40,581 bases of DNA from an uncultured Bacteroides sp. (GTDB lineage Bacteria > Bacteroidota > Bacteroidia > Bacteroidales > Bacteroidaceae), in NCBI RefSeq assembly GCF_947632445.1, contig NZ_CANRPM010000023.1:1-40581 (forward strand), written 5' to 3'. Positions 7,140 to 15,329 of this stretch are shown piece after piece (positions within the stretch are counted from its first letter, which is position 1; the number at the start of each line of letters is the position of its first letter). The notes below the pieces were generated by a model. It had not been told where the DNA came from and did no database searches. It worked only from the letters and a program-made list of their open reading frames with translations. A program made the position numbers and the translations under genes.

Positions 7140-8236
7140 AAAATCCGTTTTTTCATTATTTCTTCATTTTCCACATACATTCCAATTCCCCGTTGCGAAG
7201 CGATGAACGCTCCACCCACCACACGACGACCGATGTAGAACACCGCCGATTGGCCTGGTGCAATGGCCGATGCTTCTTCCTGGAAGTGCACCAGCAAACG
7301 TCCATCTTCCAAACGGCCCACCGTGCAGGGAATGGGGTGGCTGCGATAGCGGATGCGTACTGTCAGACAGTCGCTTTCGAAGACCTCCGCTTCATCCGTC
7401 AAATAATCCTGCTCGGTCAGCATGTAGCGCGTCTTCAACTGCTCGGCATCGCCCAGCATCACCGTATTCTTTTGCGGATTGATTTTCAGTACGTAAGCTG
7501 GCTTTCCCAAGGCTATCTCTAACCCCTTGCGTTGTCCGATGGTGTAATAGGGAAAACCCTTGTGCTTGCCCAACTTCACACCTTCGGCGTTCACAAACCA
7601 TCCCTTACCCACTTCCGTATCTATCTCCTGGCTGTGTTCGCGCAGGAAGTCGCGGTAGTCGTCCTTGATGAAGCACACCTCCATACTCTCACCCTCATCA
7701 GCTTTCGACGTGTAGCCTTTGTCACGCAAGTAGTCGCGCACCTTCAACTTGGTATATTCACCCAAAGAAAAGAGACAACGGCGCAGTACATCTTGCCCCA
7801 GGCGCCACAGGAAGTACGATTGGTCCTTCTTGTCATCGTCACCCGCCACGATGTAGAGCTTTCCGTCCCGTTCTTCAATGCGTGCGTAATGGCCCGTAGC
7901 GATGTAAGCACAGCCCAAGCGATCGGCCCATTCCGTCAGGATACGGAACTTGAACAGTTGATTACACATCACGCAGGGATTCGGAGTACGCCCCGCTCGA
8001 TATTCATCAATGAAATATTGCACAATGGTGCGGCGGAAGCCTTCGCGCTCATCAATGACGTGGTGCTCAATGCCTATGCTCTCAGATAAGCGATGTGCCT
8101 CCACAGGCTCGTCGCCCCATACCCACATGGTGAGGCCTACAATCTCGTAACCCTGCTCGCGCAGCATCAGACATGTGGCGGTGCTGTCTATGCCGCCACT
8201 CATACCTACCAAAACTCTCTTTTCGGGCCCGTTCAT
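7136..8236 (-). CDS. mnmA: tRNA-specific 2-thiouridylase MnmA
   Basis: A 366-residue enzyme that adds sulfur to uridine 34 of Lys, Glu and Gln tRNAs, activating the base with ATP and taking persulfide sulfur from a relay or desulfurase. The PP-loop is [13 protein letters not shown] near residue 11. The catalytic cysteine pair is seen in [14 protein letters not shown] (about residue 97) and [15 protein letters not shown] (about 195). [10 protein letters not shown] and DQSYFLWRL are also present, and the C-terminal beta-barrel ends near [14 protein letters not shown]. Bacteroidota often carry MnmA paralogs, so this may be one of several. It heads a tightly packed operon with the S8 protease and xseAB. 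Confidence 0.9.
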   Translation of the reverse strand: MNGPEKRVLVGMSGGIDSTATCLMLREQGYEIVGLTMWVWGDEPVEAHRLSESIGIEHHVIDEREGFRRTIVQYFIDEYRAGRTPNPCVMCNQLFKFRILTEWADRLGCAYIATGHYARIEERDGKLYIVAGDDDKKDQSYFLWRLGQDVLRRCLFSLGEYTKLKVRDYLRDKGYTSKADEGESMEVCFIKDDYRDFLREHSQEIDTEVGKGWFVNAEGVKLGKHKGFPYYTIGQRKGLEIALGKPAYVLKINPQKNTVMLGDAEQLKTRYMLTEQDYLTDEAEVFESDCLTVRIRYRSHPIPCTVGRLEDGRLLVHFQEEASAIAPGQSAVFYIGRRVVGGAFIASQRGIGMYVENEEIMKKRIL

Positions 8237-8309
8237 AAACTATCGGTTCTCTTAAGTAAACCATTTTTCCACGCAGACAATCGTGATATTTTTGTCTGAT
8301 TTGATCCTA

Positions 8310-8317
8310 CAAAAGTA
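8310..8317 (-). promoter_or_regulatory. Predicted -7 box for mnmA
   Basis: The minus strand reads TACTTTTG (TAnnTTTG), about 74 bases upstream of the mnmA ATG. No clear -33 TTTG partner was found. The rest of the 215-bp gap to the next gene is unremarkable. Confidence 0.45.
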
Positions 8318-8451
8318 GACATTTTTATAGAATTACCTTCTTGTTATTTCTAAAAGAATGTTCGCTGAAAGTCCCTTCGGATTACGCGATACTATATAAA
8401 AGATATGAACAATAACGCAATAAACGCGAAAGAAATATCATTTTCTTAGGT

Positions 8452-8910
8452 TTATTTCTTCTCCAAATGCTCCAACCAAATACGGGCTGCCTCTTCAACC
8501 AGATGGGCACAAGGACGTTTGGCATAATATTGCATGGTACGTTTATCGGGAATATTAGTAATTTCAGGCTCCTTCAACCCCAAAAACTCGGCACAAATCA
8601 GCGAACCGTTGCGTTTTTTAAACTCTTCGGCCAACTGTTGTACAAGAGCATAATTGGCACTCTTGCTTTCATGGTCTTTGCCTTCGACAGCACACTTCTC
8701 CAGTCCGGCCAGCATGAATAAACCGCAGGCAGCACCACACGTCATACGCATACGTCCGATACCTCCACCAAACGAAGCGGCCATGTGCAAAGCCTGTTCT
8801 TCGGTAAAGCCGTATTGATCGGCAAAAGCCGTCACTACTGCCTGAGCACAGTTAAAACCACTCTTAAAAAGGTCTACGGCTTTTTCTATCCTTTTCTCGC
8901 CTTCTTCCAT
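8452..8910 (-). CDS. C_GCAxxG_C_C family putative redox-active protein
   Basis: A 152-residue cytosolic protein of the C_GCAxxG_C_C family. The signature cysteines are seen in FKSGFNCAQAVV (about residue 20), MTCGAACGLFMLAGLEKC (about 57-74) and SLICAEFLGL (about 104). A final Cys lies in YYAKRPCAHLV. The family is thought to bind a metal or Fe-S centre, but its biochemical role is not established. The ATG is preceded by an unusually good Shine-Dalgarno (AGGAG at about 8917-8921 on the minus strand), which is rare in this lineage and supports the start. It is separated from the upstream TSCPD gene by a terminator, so it is its own unit. Confidence 0.85.
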   Translation of the reverse strand: MEEGEKRIEKAVDLFKSGFNCAQAVVTAFADQYGFTEEQALHMAASFGGGIGRMRMTCGAACGLFMLAGLEKCAVEGKDHESKSANYALVQQLAEEFKKRNGSLICAEFLGLKEPEITNIPDKRTMQYYAKRPCAHLVEEAARIWLEHLEKK

Positions 8911-9095
8911 ATAATTCTCCTATTTACACAATTTATGCTTACAACAATTCTGATACAACCAACCTCATATTGAGCATCGTAACATTAGAAACTATAAAAT
9001 AGCATAGCCCACTACTCCACCAACTGTTGGCATACGGTTCCATCATCCGCCGTGAAGAAGCCGATTCACCAGCCGACGAACATAGAGAACAATGT

Positions 9096-9135
9096 ATAAA
9101 AGCCGGAAAGATATAATTCCCATCCGGCTTTTTAT
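9096..9135. terminator. Intrinsic terminator downstream of the TSCPD gene
   Basis: AAAAGCCGGA (9098-9107) pairs with TCCGGCTTTT (9123-9132), and T/A tracts lie on both sides. It follows the TSCPD stop on the minus strand and closes the pheT/yebC/TSCPD direction before the C_GCAxxG gene. Confidence 0.8.
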
Positions 9136-9162
9136 CATAAACAAGAATGAAAGGTATATTGT

Positions 9163-9408
9163 TCAATATCCCATCTCATGAAGTGCCTGACAAAGCTGAT
9201 CGGGACACGACGTAGGACGCATGCCGCAACGAATCCCTTCCAAACGAGTGATAACATCCTTTACAGACATACCTTTCACCAAGTGGCAAATGCCTTGCAG
9301 ATTACCGTTGCACCCACTCCAAAATTCGATGTCCTTGATGACACCATCCTCCACTTTAAGGTTGATATCGGTACTGCACGTACCTTTCGTTTTATAATGA
9401 TAAGTCAT
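9163..9408 (-). CDS. TSCPD-domain protein (TIGR03905-like)
   Basis: An 81-residue small protein whose C-terminal half carries TSCPDQLCQALHEMGY, the TSCPD motif also found at the C-terminus of class II/NrdZ-type ribonucleotide reductases. The N-terminal half (YKTKGTCSTDINLKVEDG, then WSGCNGNLQGICHLVKG) has the additional conserved cysteines, consistent with metal or cluster binding. Stand-alone versions of this size are widespread in anaerobes and have no proven function. It starts 9 bp after the yebC stop, so it is likely co-transcribed with yebC. Confidence 0.85.
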   Translation of the reverse strand: MTYHYKTKGTCSTDINLKVEDGVIKDIEFWSGCNGNLQGICHLVKGMSVKDVITRLEGIRCGMRPTSCPDQLCQALHEMGY

Positions 9409-9417
9409 TGCAAAAGA

Positions 9418-10149
9418 TTATTCCTCTTCGGGCTTCATGTTAGTATAAACCGTCTGCACATCATCGAACTCTTCCAGACGCTCGATCATCTTGTTGATCG
9501 TCTCGCGATGCTCGGGCTCGATGTCCTTCAGGTCGTTAGGGATGTAGGTGAAGTCACCGCCGACATCCTCGAAACCACCTTCTTCGAGATGTTTCTGGAT
9601 AGCAGTATAGCTCTTCGGATCACCGTAGATGGTGATAGTGCCTTCTTCTTCGTCCTCCTCGTAGTCTTCGTCTACATCGAAATCAATCATATCAAGGATG
9701 AATTCTTCCATGTCCATATCATCTTTCTTCTTAAACGTAAACACGCACTTGTGGTCGAAGAGGAAAGCCAACGAACCCATTGTTCCGAGATTGCCGCCAA
9801 ACTTGTTGAATACCGAACGAACATCGGCAACGGTACGGGTAGGATTATCGGTCAGCGTATCTACAAATACGGCGATGCCGTGAGGGCCGTAGCCTTCGTA
9901 TGTCATACCTTTGTAGTCGCTTTGGTCTTTGCCCATCGCATTCTTAATGGCACGCTCGATATTGTCCTTCGGCATATTCTCGCGTTTACAAGTGGCAATA
10001 ACCGAACGCAATGTGGGGTTGTTTTCGGGTTCAGGACCGCCAGCTTTTACGGCAATGGCGATTTGTTTGCCCAGACGTGTAAATGTTTTGGCCATGTGGC
10101 CCCATCTTTTCAGCTTAGTAGCTTTTCTATATTCAAACGCTCTTCCCAT
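9418..10149 (-). CDS. yebC: YebC/PmpR (TACO1) family protein
   Basis: A 243-residue protein of the YebC/TACO1 family, described as a transcription regulator in some bacteria and more recently as a translation factor that helps ribosomes at proline-rich stretches. Typical landmarks are KRWGHMAKTFTRLGKQIAIA, GPEPENNPTLRSVIATCKRENMPKDNIERAI, YEGYGPHGIAVFVD and a very acidic segment near residues 170-185 (DVDEDYEEDEEEGTITIYG). Length is normal. It lies between pheT and the TSCPD gene on the same strand, 53 bp from pheT. Confidence 0.9.
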   Translation of the reverse strand: MGRAFEYRKATKLKRWGHMAKTFTRLGKQIAIAVKAGGPEPENNPTLRSVIATCKRENMPKDNIERAIKNAMGKDQSDYKGMTYEGYGPHGIAVFVDTLTDNPTRTVADVRSVFNKFGGNLGTMGSLAFLFDHKCVFTFKKKDDMDMEEFILDMIDFDVDEDYEEDEEEGTITIYGDPKSYTAIQKHLEEGGFEDVGGDFTYIPNDLKDIEPEHRETINKMIERLEEFDDVQTVYTNMKPEEE

Positions 10150-10202
10150 GGGAGTAATGTTTTTATTTTGATTTTTAAATAATTCGTTCTATTGGTTTCA
10201 TT

Positions 10203-12665
10203 TCATCTCAATTTGGCCTCCAGCTTGTTCTGCAGGTTGGCGACGAGCTTCTGCATGATCTTTTCGATTTGCTTCTCGTTAAGCGTGGCATCCTCATCCT
10301 GCAACAAAAAGCTGACGGCATAACTCTTCTTGCCCGCTTCAAGGTTTTTGCCTTCGTACACGTCAAATAGTTCAACAGACTTCAAGAGTTTCTTTTCGGT
10401 CTCATAAGCAATCTTTTCGATTTCGGCAAACTGGACTTTCTTGTCGAGCAGCAGAGCCAGATCGCGTTTTACGGCAGGGAACTTAGAAATTTCCGTATAG
10501 CTGACCTTGACGTTCTTGACGGCCTTCATCAGTTCATTCCAATTAAGGTCGGCATAGAAGACGTTGTCTTCGATATCGAATGCCTTCAAAATCTTACGCG
10601 CCACAACGCCAAACGTAGCCAGGCGCTTGCCTCCGCGTGTGTTCACCGACAAGGCGGCTGCATAAATATCATCTGCCAGGTTACCGATAACCAGGTCGTG
10701 CATGTACAGACCCACACGGGCCAAAATGTTCTCTACATACGCCTTAAGTTCATATACCGAACTATCTTCATCGGCATGTGCCCACGAGTTGGACACCTTC
10801 TTACCGGTAAGCCACAGACCGAGATGATACTCTTCCGAATAGGCGGCAAGAGGCTTTTCGTCGTTCTTCTTCTCAGCATTGAAATAATAACAATTACCAA
10901 ACTCGAAGAACTTCAGGTCGGCATTCTTACGGTTAACGTTGCGCACGATGCTTTCCAAACCACCGAAAAGGAGGGTCTGGCGCATGGCGTTCAAGTCGGC
11001 ACTCAACGGGTTCATCAGCATCACCAGATTGGCAGACGGACAAGACTCCAAAACGTCATAATAGGCGGCACGCGTCAGCGAGTTGTTCAAAATCTCGTTG
11101 AAGCCGGCACCCACCAGCTGTTCGGCAATTAGATTCTGTATCTTATTCGACTTGTCGCACTCACCCTTTGTGGTCAGGCTGGACTTCAAAGTCGCAGGTA
11201 TCTCTACATTATTATATCCGTAGATGCGGAGGATATCTTCGATAACATCGCAATCGCGCTGAACATCCACCCGATAGGGAGGTACGTCGAGTGTCAATCC
11301 TTCGGCGGTCTCGTTCACAATTTTCATCTCCAGACTCTTCACGATACGCTTAATGGTCTCTACAGGAATGGCCTTACCGATGAGTGAATGTACCTTTTCG
11401 TATGGAAGCTCCACGCGAAAGTCGGCCACAGGGCCTGCACATACATCCTTAATCTCGGACGAAATGGTTCCTCCGGCCAATTCCTTCACCATCAGGGCAG
11501 CCAGCTTCAGGCAGTAGATGACATTGTTGGGGTCGATACCTCTCTCAAAACGGAACGAAGCATCGGTACTCAGACCGTGACGACGGGCCGTCTTGCGCAC
11601 CCAGGTGGGATGGAAATAGGCGCTCTCGAGGAATACATTCTTCGTTGTCTCGGTAGAGCCAGAATTCAATCCACCGAACACACCGGCAATACACATGGCT
11701 CCCTCGCGGTTACAAATCATCAGATCGCGTTCGCTCAGCTTGCGTTCCACACCGTCCAATGTCACGAAAGGCATACCTTCGGGCATGGTTTTCACTATGA
11801 CTTCGCCCCCTTTGATGGTGTCGGCATCGAAGCAATGCAACGGCTGACCGAAAGCGTGGACGATATAATTGGTAATATCGACTACATTATTAATAGGACG
11901 CAGGCCGATGGTACGGAGCTTATCCTGCAACCAGGCGGGACTTTCCTTGACCGTAACGCCTTTGACCGTAACGCCGGAATAACGAGGACAAGCCTCGGTA
12001 TTCTCGACCAACACGTCGATATCCAAATCGTGGTTTTCTACAACGAAAGCTTCTACCGACGGACGCTTCAGGGTAGCTGTACGTCCATTCTGAACCAACC
12101 AGGCGTAGAGGTCGCGGGCCACGCCGTAGTGCGAACACGCATCGGCACGGTTTGGGGTGATGTCCACCTCAAGTACGTAGTCGCTTTTCACCTGATAGTA
12201 ATCCTTAGCCAGCGTGCCGGGAACCACGTCGGCAGGCAATACGATGATGCCGGCATGGTCGGTTCCGATGCCTATCTCGTCTTCCGCACAAATCATTCCA
12301 TTGGATTCCACTCCGCGAAGCTTTGCTTTCTTGATGGTAAAGCATTGTTCTCCGTCATAGAGCTTGGTGCCCAGTGTGGCGACTACCACCTTCTGGCCGG
12401 AAGCCACATTGGGTGCGCCGCACACAATCTGTACAGGTTCGCCCGAACCAAGGTCAACGGTAGTGACGTGCATGTGGTCTGAATTAGGATGAGGAACGCA
12501 TGTCAGCACTTCGCCAATCACCAGACCTTCCAATCCGCCTTTGACAGTCTGTACCTCTTCTACACCGCCTGTTTCCAGTCCGATGGAGGTAAGAGCGGCA
12601 GCGACTTCATCTGGAGTCAGGTCGAAATCGACATACTCTTTCAACCAATTATAAGAGATATTCAT
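10203..12665 (-). CDS. pheT: Phenylalanyl-tRNA synthetase beta subunit
   Basis: An 820-residue beta chain of the (alpha-beta)2 synthetase that charges tRNA-Phe. In order it shows: the N-terminal MNISYNWLKEYVDFDLTPDE; the EMAP/OB tRNA-binding domain (residues about 40-150, VVVATLGTKLYDGEQCF); the B3/B4 editing domain (about 210-390, DITNYIVHAFGQPLHCFDAD); B5; the catalytic-like core (RIYGYNNVEIP); and the C-terminal anticodon-binding FDX-ACB domain (YTEISKFPAVKRDLALLLD). The frame is open to 12704, but the ATG at 12665 gives the family start and sits about 37 bases after a -7 box. pheS is not adjacent, as is usual when the subunits are split. Confidence 0.93.
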   Translation of the reverse strand: MNISYNWLKEYVDFDLTPDEVAAALTSIGLETGGVEEVQTVKGGLEGLVIGEVLTCVPHPNSDHMHVTTVDLGSGEPVQIVCGAPNVASGQKVVVATLGTKLYDGEQCFTIKKAKLRGVESNGMICAEDEIGIGTDHAGIIVLPADVVPGTLAKDYYQVKSDYVLEVDITPNRADACSHYGVARDLYAWLVQNGRTATLKRPSVEAFVVENHDLDIDVLVENTEACPRYSGVTVKGVTVKESPAWLQDKLRTIGLRPINNVVDITNYIVHAFGQPLHCFDADTIKGGEVIVKTMPEGMPFVTLDGVERKLSERDLMICNREGAMCIAGVFGGLNSGSTETTKNVFLESAYFHPTWVRKTARRHGLSTDASFRFERGIDPNNVIYCLKLAALMVKELAGGTISSEIKDVCAGPVADFRVELPYEKVHSLIGKAIPVETIKRIVKSLEMKIVNETAEGLTLDVPPYRVDVQRDCDVIEDILRIYGYNNVEIPATLKSSLTTKGECDKSNKIQNLIAEQLVGAGFNEILNNSLTRAAYYDVLESCPSANLVMLMNPLSADLNAMRQTLLFGGLESIVRNVNRKNADLKFFEFGNCYYFNAEKKNDEKPLAAYSEEYHLGLWLTGKKVSNSWAHADEDSSVYELKAYVENILARVGLYMHDLVIGNLADDIYAAALSVNTRGGKRLATFGVVARKILKAFDIEDNVFYADLNWNELMKAVKNVKVSYTEISKFPAVKRDLALLLDKKVQFAEIEKIAYETEKKLLKSVELFDVYEGKNLEAGKKSYAVSFLLQDEDATLNEKQIEKIMQKLVANLQNKLEAKLR

Positions 12666-12701
12666 ATCGTAATGTTTTATATTGTTTCCAAAAATGACTT
12701 G

Positions 12702-12709
12702 CAAAGCTA
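12702..12709 (-). promoter_or_regulatory. Predicted -7 box for pheT
   Basis: The minus strand reads TAGCTTTG, matching TAnnTTTG, 37-44 bases before the pheT ATG. Its position favours the shorter PheT start. Confidence 0.55.
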
Positions 12710-12794
12710 ATAAAAATTTTTATTCCGTAGGGAATTATCCTCCAAGAAAATACGCAAAAAGCCCCTGCAAAATCACGAACGCAGCAGTGCGCTC

Positions 12795-13454
12795 CTACGA
12801 AAGGAGTTTCTGCAATTCGGCCTCCAAGCGCAGACGTCCCTCTTCCATCGGCACTTCATGCCCCAGTTCCTTTTGCAGGGAAGTCACTCCTTTGTCCACA
12901 AAGCCGCAAGGATTGATGTAGCTGAAATAACGTAAATCCGTATTTACATTGAAAGCCAAACCGTGCATCGTGACGTAATGGCTGCTACGTACCCCGATAG
13001 CACAAATCTTGCGGGCACGCGGCGTATCGCCTTCCAACCAAACGCCTGTAGCTTTGTTTACTCTTCCGGCCACGACGCCATAGGAAGCGCACACGTTGAT
13101 GACAGCTTCTTCGAGCAGATGAACGTATTCTTTCAGGCCAAGACCGAAATCTTCCAGATTTAAAATAGGATAACAAACCTGCTGACCTGGGCCGTGATAA
13201 GTGATGTCGCCTCCCCGATCTATATGATAATAGGTAGCACCTATCCGCTGAAGTTGCTCCTCACTCAAAAGCATATTCCGCTCTTTGCCACTGCGTCCCA
13301 AAGTATAGACGTGCGGATGCTCGCAGAAAATGATGTAATTCATGTACTCGCAGCCACTTTGTTTGGCCTGTATCAACGTTTCAAAATATTCAACCTGCCT
13401 TTTCCAGGACTGTTCATAGGAAATAATTCCCCAATTTTCAACCAATGTTTTCAT
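12795..13454 (-). CDS. lipB: Lipoyl(octanoyl) transferase LipB
   Basis: A 219-residue cytosolic acyltransferase that moves octanoate from acyl carrier protein to lipoyl domains (for example GcvH and the 2-oxoacid dehydrogenases). The signature RGGDITYHGPGQQVCYPILN is near residue 78. The lysine/cysteine active-site pair lies in ARKICAIGVRSSHYVTMHG and in SYINPCGFVDKG. A GTG at 13460 could extend the protein by two residues, but ATG 13454 (MKTLVENWG) fits better. A -7 box at 13460-13467 implies transcription starting almost at this ATG, hence a leaderless or near-leaderless mRNA. Its product would serve the glycine cleavage system, whose GcvP is encoded 3 kb away. lipA is not in the window. 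Confidence 0.92.
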   Translation of the reverse strand: MKTLVENWGIISYEQSWKRQVEYFETLIQAKQSGCEYMNYIIFCEHPHVYTLGRSGKERNMLLSEEQLQRIGATYYHIDRGGDITYHGPGQQVCYPILNLEDFGLGLKEYVHLLEEAVINVCASYGVVAGRVNKATGVWLEGDTPRARKICAIGVRSSHYVTMHGLAFNVNTDLRYFSYINPCGFVDKGVTSLQKELGHEVPMEEGRLRLEAELQKLLS

Positions 13455-13459
13455 GTCCA

Positions 13460-13467
13460 CAAAGGTA
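13460..13467 (-). promoter_or_regulatory. Predicted -7 box for lipB, almost touching the start codon
   Basis: The minus strand reads TACCTTTG (TAnnTTTG), ending 6 bases before the lipB ATG at 13454. Since transcription usually starts about 5 bases after this box, the transcript would begin at or next to the AUG. Confidence 0.5.
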
Positions 13468-13487
13468 AAAGATTTCGAGAAAAACCT

Positions 13488-13495
13488 TATCTTTG
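13488..13495 (+). promoter_or_regulatory. Predicted -7 box for the AraC-type regulator
   Basis: TATCTTTG followed by C matches the Bacteroidota -7 consensus, 24 bases before the ATG at 13519. It is back to back with the lipB promoter, 20 bp away. Confidence 0.5.
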
Positions 13496-13518
13496 CCGCA
13501 TAAAAATATGATAGCGTT

Positions 13519-14352
13519 ATGGATTTCCCTCATGTTGACCTACCGGTAAACATCATTGCATGGACCGATGTCACCGAAGACATTCTAAATATCTACAAAC
13601 AATCGTGCCGATTGAAAGCGTGTATTTTTGCCTTGTGCATCGAAGGTACCATCACCGTCTCCATCAATCTGATGGAAACAGAAATCAAACAAGGAGATTT
13701 TGTCGTACTCTTGCCCGGCACCATCATACAATTTTATTCCCAACAAGAGAAAGTCCGTATCGGCTTTGTCGGATTCTCAGAACAGTGCATTACCCAGGTG
13801 AATGTCGTCCAATCGACCTTCCACTCTCTCTCTTCCATACTGCGTTCACCCGTACTCCACATCGACCCGACTGTGGCATCCTATTTTCAGGATTATTTCA
13901 TCCTGCTGAGTCGCATCACAACTGGCTCGCATACACTGGACACAGAAATGATTCGGCACATATTAGAAGGCATGCTCTTCAGTGTCGACAAACTGTACAG
14001 CGATGTTCCCATGCAAGACATCCGAATGCAAAGCCGTAAGGAAGAAATCTGCCGCAGGCTGGTGCAACTTGTTATCGAAAACTATACCCGTGAACGCCGA
14101 GCCCAATTCTATGCTGATAAAATGGGCATTTCCCTGCAACATCTGAGTACAACCGTAAAACAAGCTACAGGAAAAAACATTCTTGATATTATTGCCCATG
14201 TCGTTCTGATAGATGTAAAGTCCAAACTGAAATCGACCGATATGACCGTGCAGGAAATCGCTTACTCACTAAATTTCCCCAACGCTTCATTTTTCGGTAA
14301 ATATTTTAAGCGCCATGTCGGCATGAGTCCGCTGGAATACCGAAACAGCTAA
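13519..14352 (+). CDS. AraC-family transcriptional regulator
   Basis: A 277-residue regulator. Residues 1-160 form a cupin-like sensing domain (LKACIFALCIEGTITVSINL, then LMETEIKQGDFVVLLPGTII). Residues about 180-277 form the twin helix-turn-helix: YADKMGISLQHLSTTVKQATG, then VQEIAYSLNFPNASFFGKYF, ending KRHVGMSPLEYRNS. The second helix-turn-helix is the better conserved. No ligand or target can be named. It is divergent from lipB with promoters 20 bp apart, but those genes are unlikely targets by function. The next plus-strand gene begins 110 bp downstream behind its own promoter. Confidence 0.9.
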   Translation: MDFPHVDLPVNIIAWTDVTEDILNIYKQSCRLKACIFALCIEGTITVSINLMETEIKQGDFVVLLPGTIIQFYSQQEKVRIGFVGFSEQCITQVNVVQSTFHSLSSILRSPVLHIDPTVASYFQDYFILLSRITTGSHTLDTEMIRHILEGMLFSVDKLYSDVPMQDIRMQSRKEEICRRLVQLVIENYTRERRAQFYADKMGISLQHLSTTVKQATGKNILDIIAHVVLIDVKSKLKSTDMTVQEIAYSLNFPNASFFGKYFKRHVGMSPLEYRNS

Positions 14353-14399
14353 ACTCTCACCGACGGACATGCTAAAACTGAGAAAAAATTCCTCCTGCC

Positions 14400-14411
14400 A
14401 TACTATAGTAT
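14400..14411. promoter_or_regulatory. Perfect 12-bp palindrome upstream of the DUF3298 gene
   Basis: ATACTATAGTAT is a perfect palindrome lying 14 bases upstream of the predicted -7 box at 14426. It is a possible operator, though short AT-rich palindromes also occur by chance. Confidence 0.35.
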
Positions 14412-14425
14412 TGAGTAATTAATTC

Positions 14426-14433
14426 TATATTTG
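14426..14433 (+). promoter_or_regulatory. Predicted -7 box for the DUF3298-rsmG-MBL unit
   Basis: TATATTTG matches TAnnTTTG and lies 36 bases before the ATG at 14470. Confidence 0.5.
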
Positions 14434-14469
14434 TAGGTACTGTTTCAACAACCGATTATTGTTTTGCAA

Positions 14470-15324
14470 ATGAAAGCCATAATAAAAAAACATTCTGTCA
14501 TCTCACTTGTCATTTTGCTTGCAGCAAGCAGTTTTTTCTTCTCGTGCAACGACACAGTGAACCAACATACAGGCGACTTTACCTTCGATAGTCTTCAAGT
14601 AAATCAGACGGCACACCTCTTCGGAGACACAGCCAAACCTGCCTGTAACATCAATATCAATTTTACCTATATCACGAAATCGTCTGACGAACAGATGAAA
14701 GATAGTGTAAACAAATACCTCCTGTCTATGTGCTTTGGTGACAAATACATGACAATGGATCCTGAAAACGCACCAGATAAATATGCGGAAACCTATATTG
14801 AAAATTACCGCAAAGACCTGGAGCCAATGTACAAGCAGGAATCTGTAGAAGATTCAGCCAACGTCAGTGCATGGTATTCTTATTATAAAGGTATGGAAGG
14901 ACATGTCCAACTCTATGGCGGGAATCTGCTTGTTTACCGGATCAGCTACAACGAATACACAGGTGGAGCGCACGGTGTCTACATGACCTCCTACCTCAAT
15001 CTACAGCTGGACACCCTGACGCCTATTTGCTTGGACGACTTGTTTGTCCCCAACTATAAGGATGCCCTGACAGATCTGCTTTGGAACCAACTGATGGCGG
15101 ACAATCAGGTCACAACTCACGAAGAATTAGAAAACATGGGATACACCAGCATAGGAGAGCTGACTCCTACTGAAAACTTTTTCATTGATTCCGACGGAAT
15201 TACTTTCCATTATAATATCTATGATATTGCACCGTATGTAATGGGAGCCATCCAAATCAAACTGCCTTACGATGCCGTGAGACATCTGTTGAATGACAAT
15301 ACCATTATCAGCCAAATCAACTGA
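14470..15324 (+). CDS. DUF3298/DUF4163 (RsiV-like) lipoprotein
   Basis: A 284-residue predicted lipoprotein. The signal peptide ends in a lipobox-like SSFFFSC near residue 26, so the mature protein would be lipid-anchored at Cys. A PdaC/DUF4163-like region (about 45-130) precedes a DUF3298 domain (about 150-275). YNEYTGGAHGVYMTSYLNL and LTPICLDDLFVP are the characteristic DUF3298 strings, and DIAPYVMGAIQIKLPYD is near the end. In RsiV of Bacillus this fold binds lysozyme, but there is no sigma-factor partner here and the role is unknown. ATG 14470 is chosen over an in-frame TTG at 14464. It ends 5 bp before rsmG. Confidence 0.82.
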   Translation: MKAIIKKHSVISLVILLAASSFFFSCNDTVNQHTGDFTFDSLQVNQTAHLFGDTAKPACNININFTYITKSSDEQMKDSVNKYLLSMCFGDKYMTMDPENAPDKYAETYIENYRKDLEPMYKQESVEDSANVSAWYSYYKGMEGHVQLYGGNLLVYRISYNEYTGGAHGVYMTSYLNLQLDTLTPICLDDLFVPNYKDALTDLLWNQLMADNQVTTHEELENMGYTSIGELTPTENFFIDSDGITFHYNIYDIAPYVMGAIQIKLPYDAVRHLLNDNTIISQIN

Positions 15325-15329
15325 GCTTT

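Noticed and set aside
8939..9166. A 75-codon minus-strand frame between the C_GCAxxG and TSCPD genes.
   Set aside because: It crosses the terminator at 9096-9135 and has no recognisable domain.
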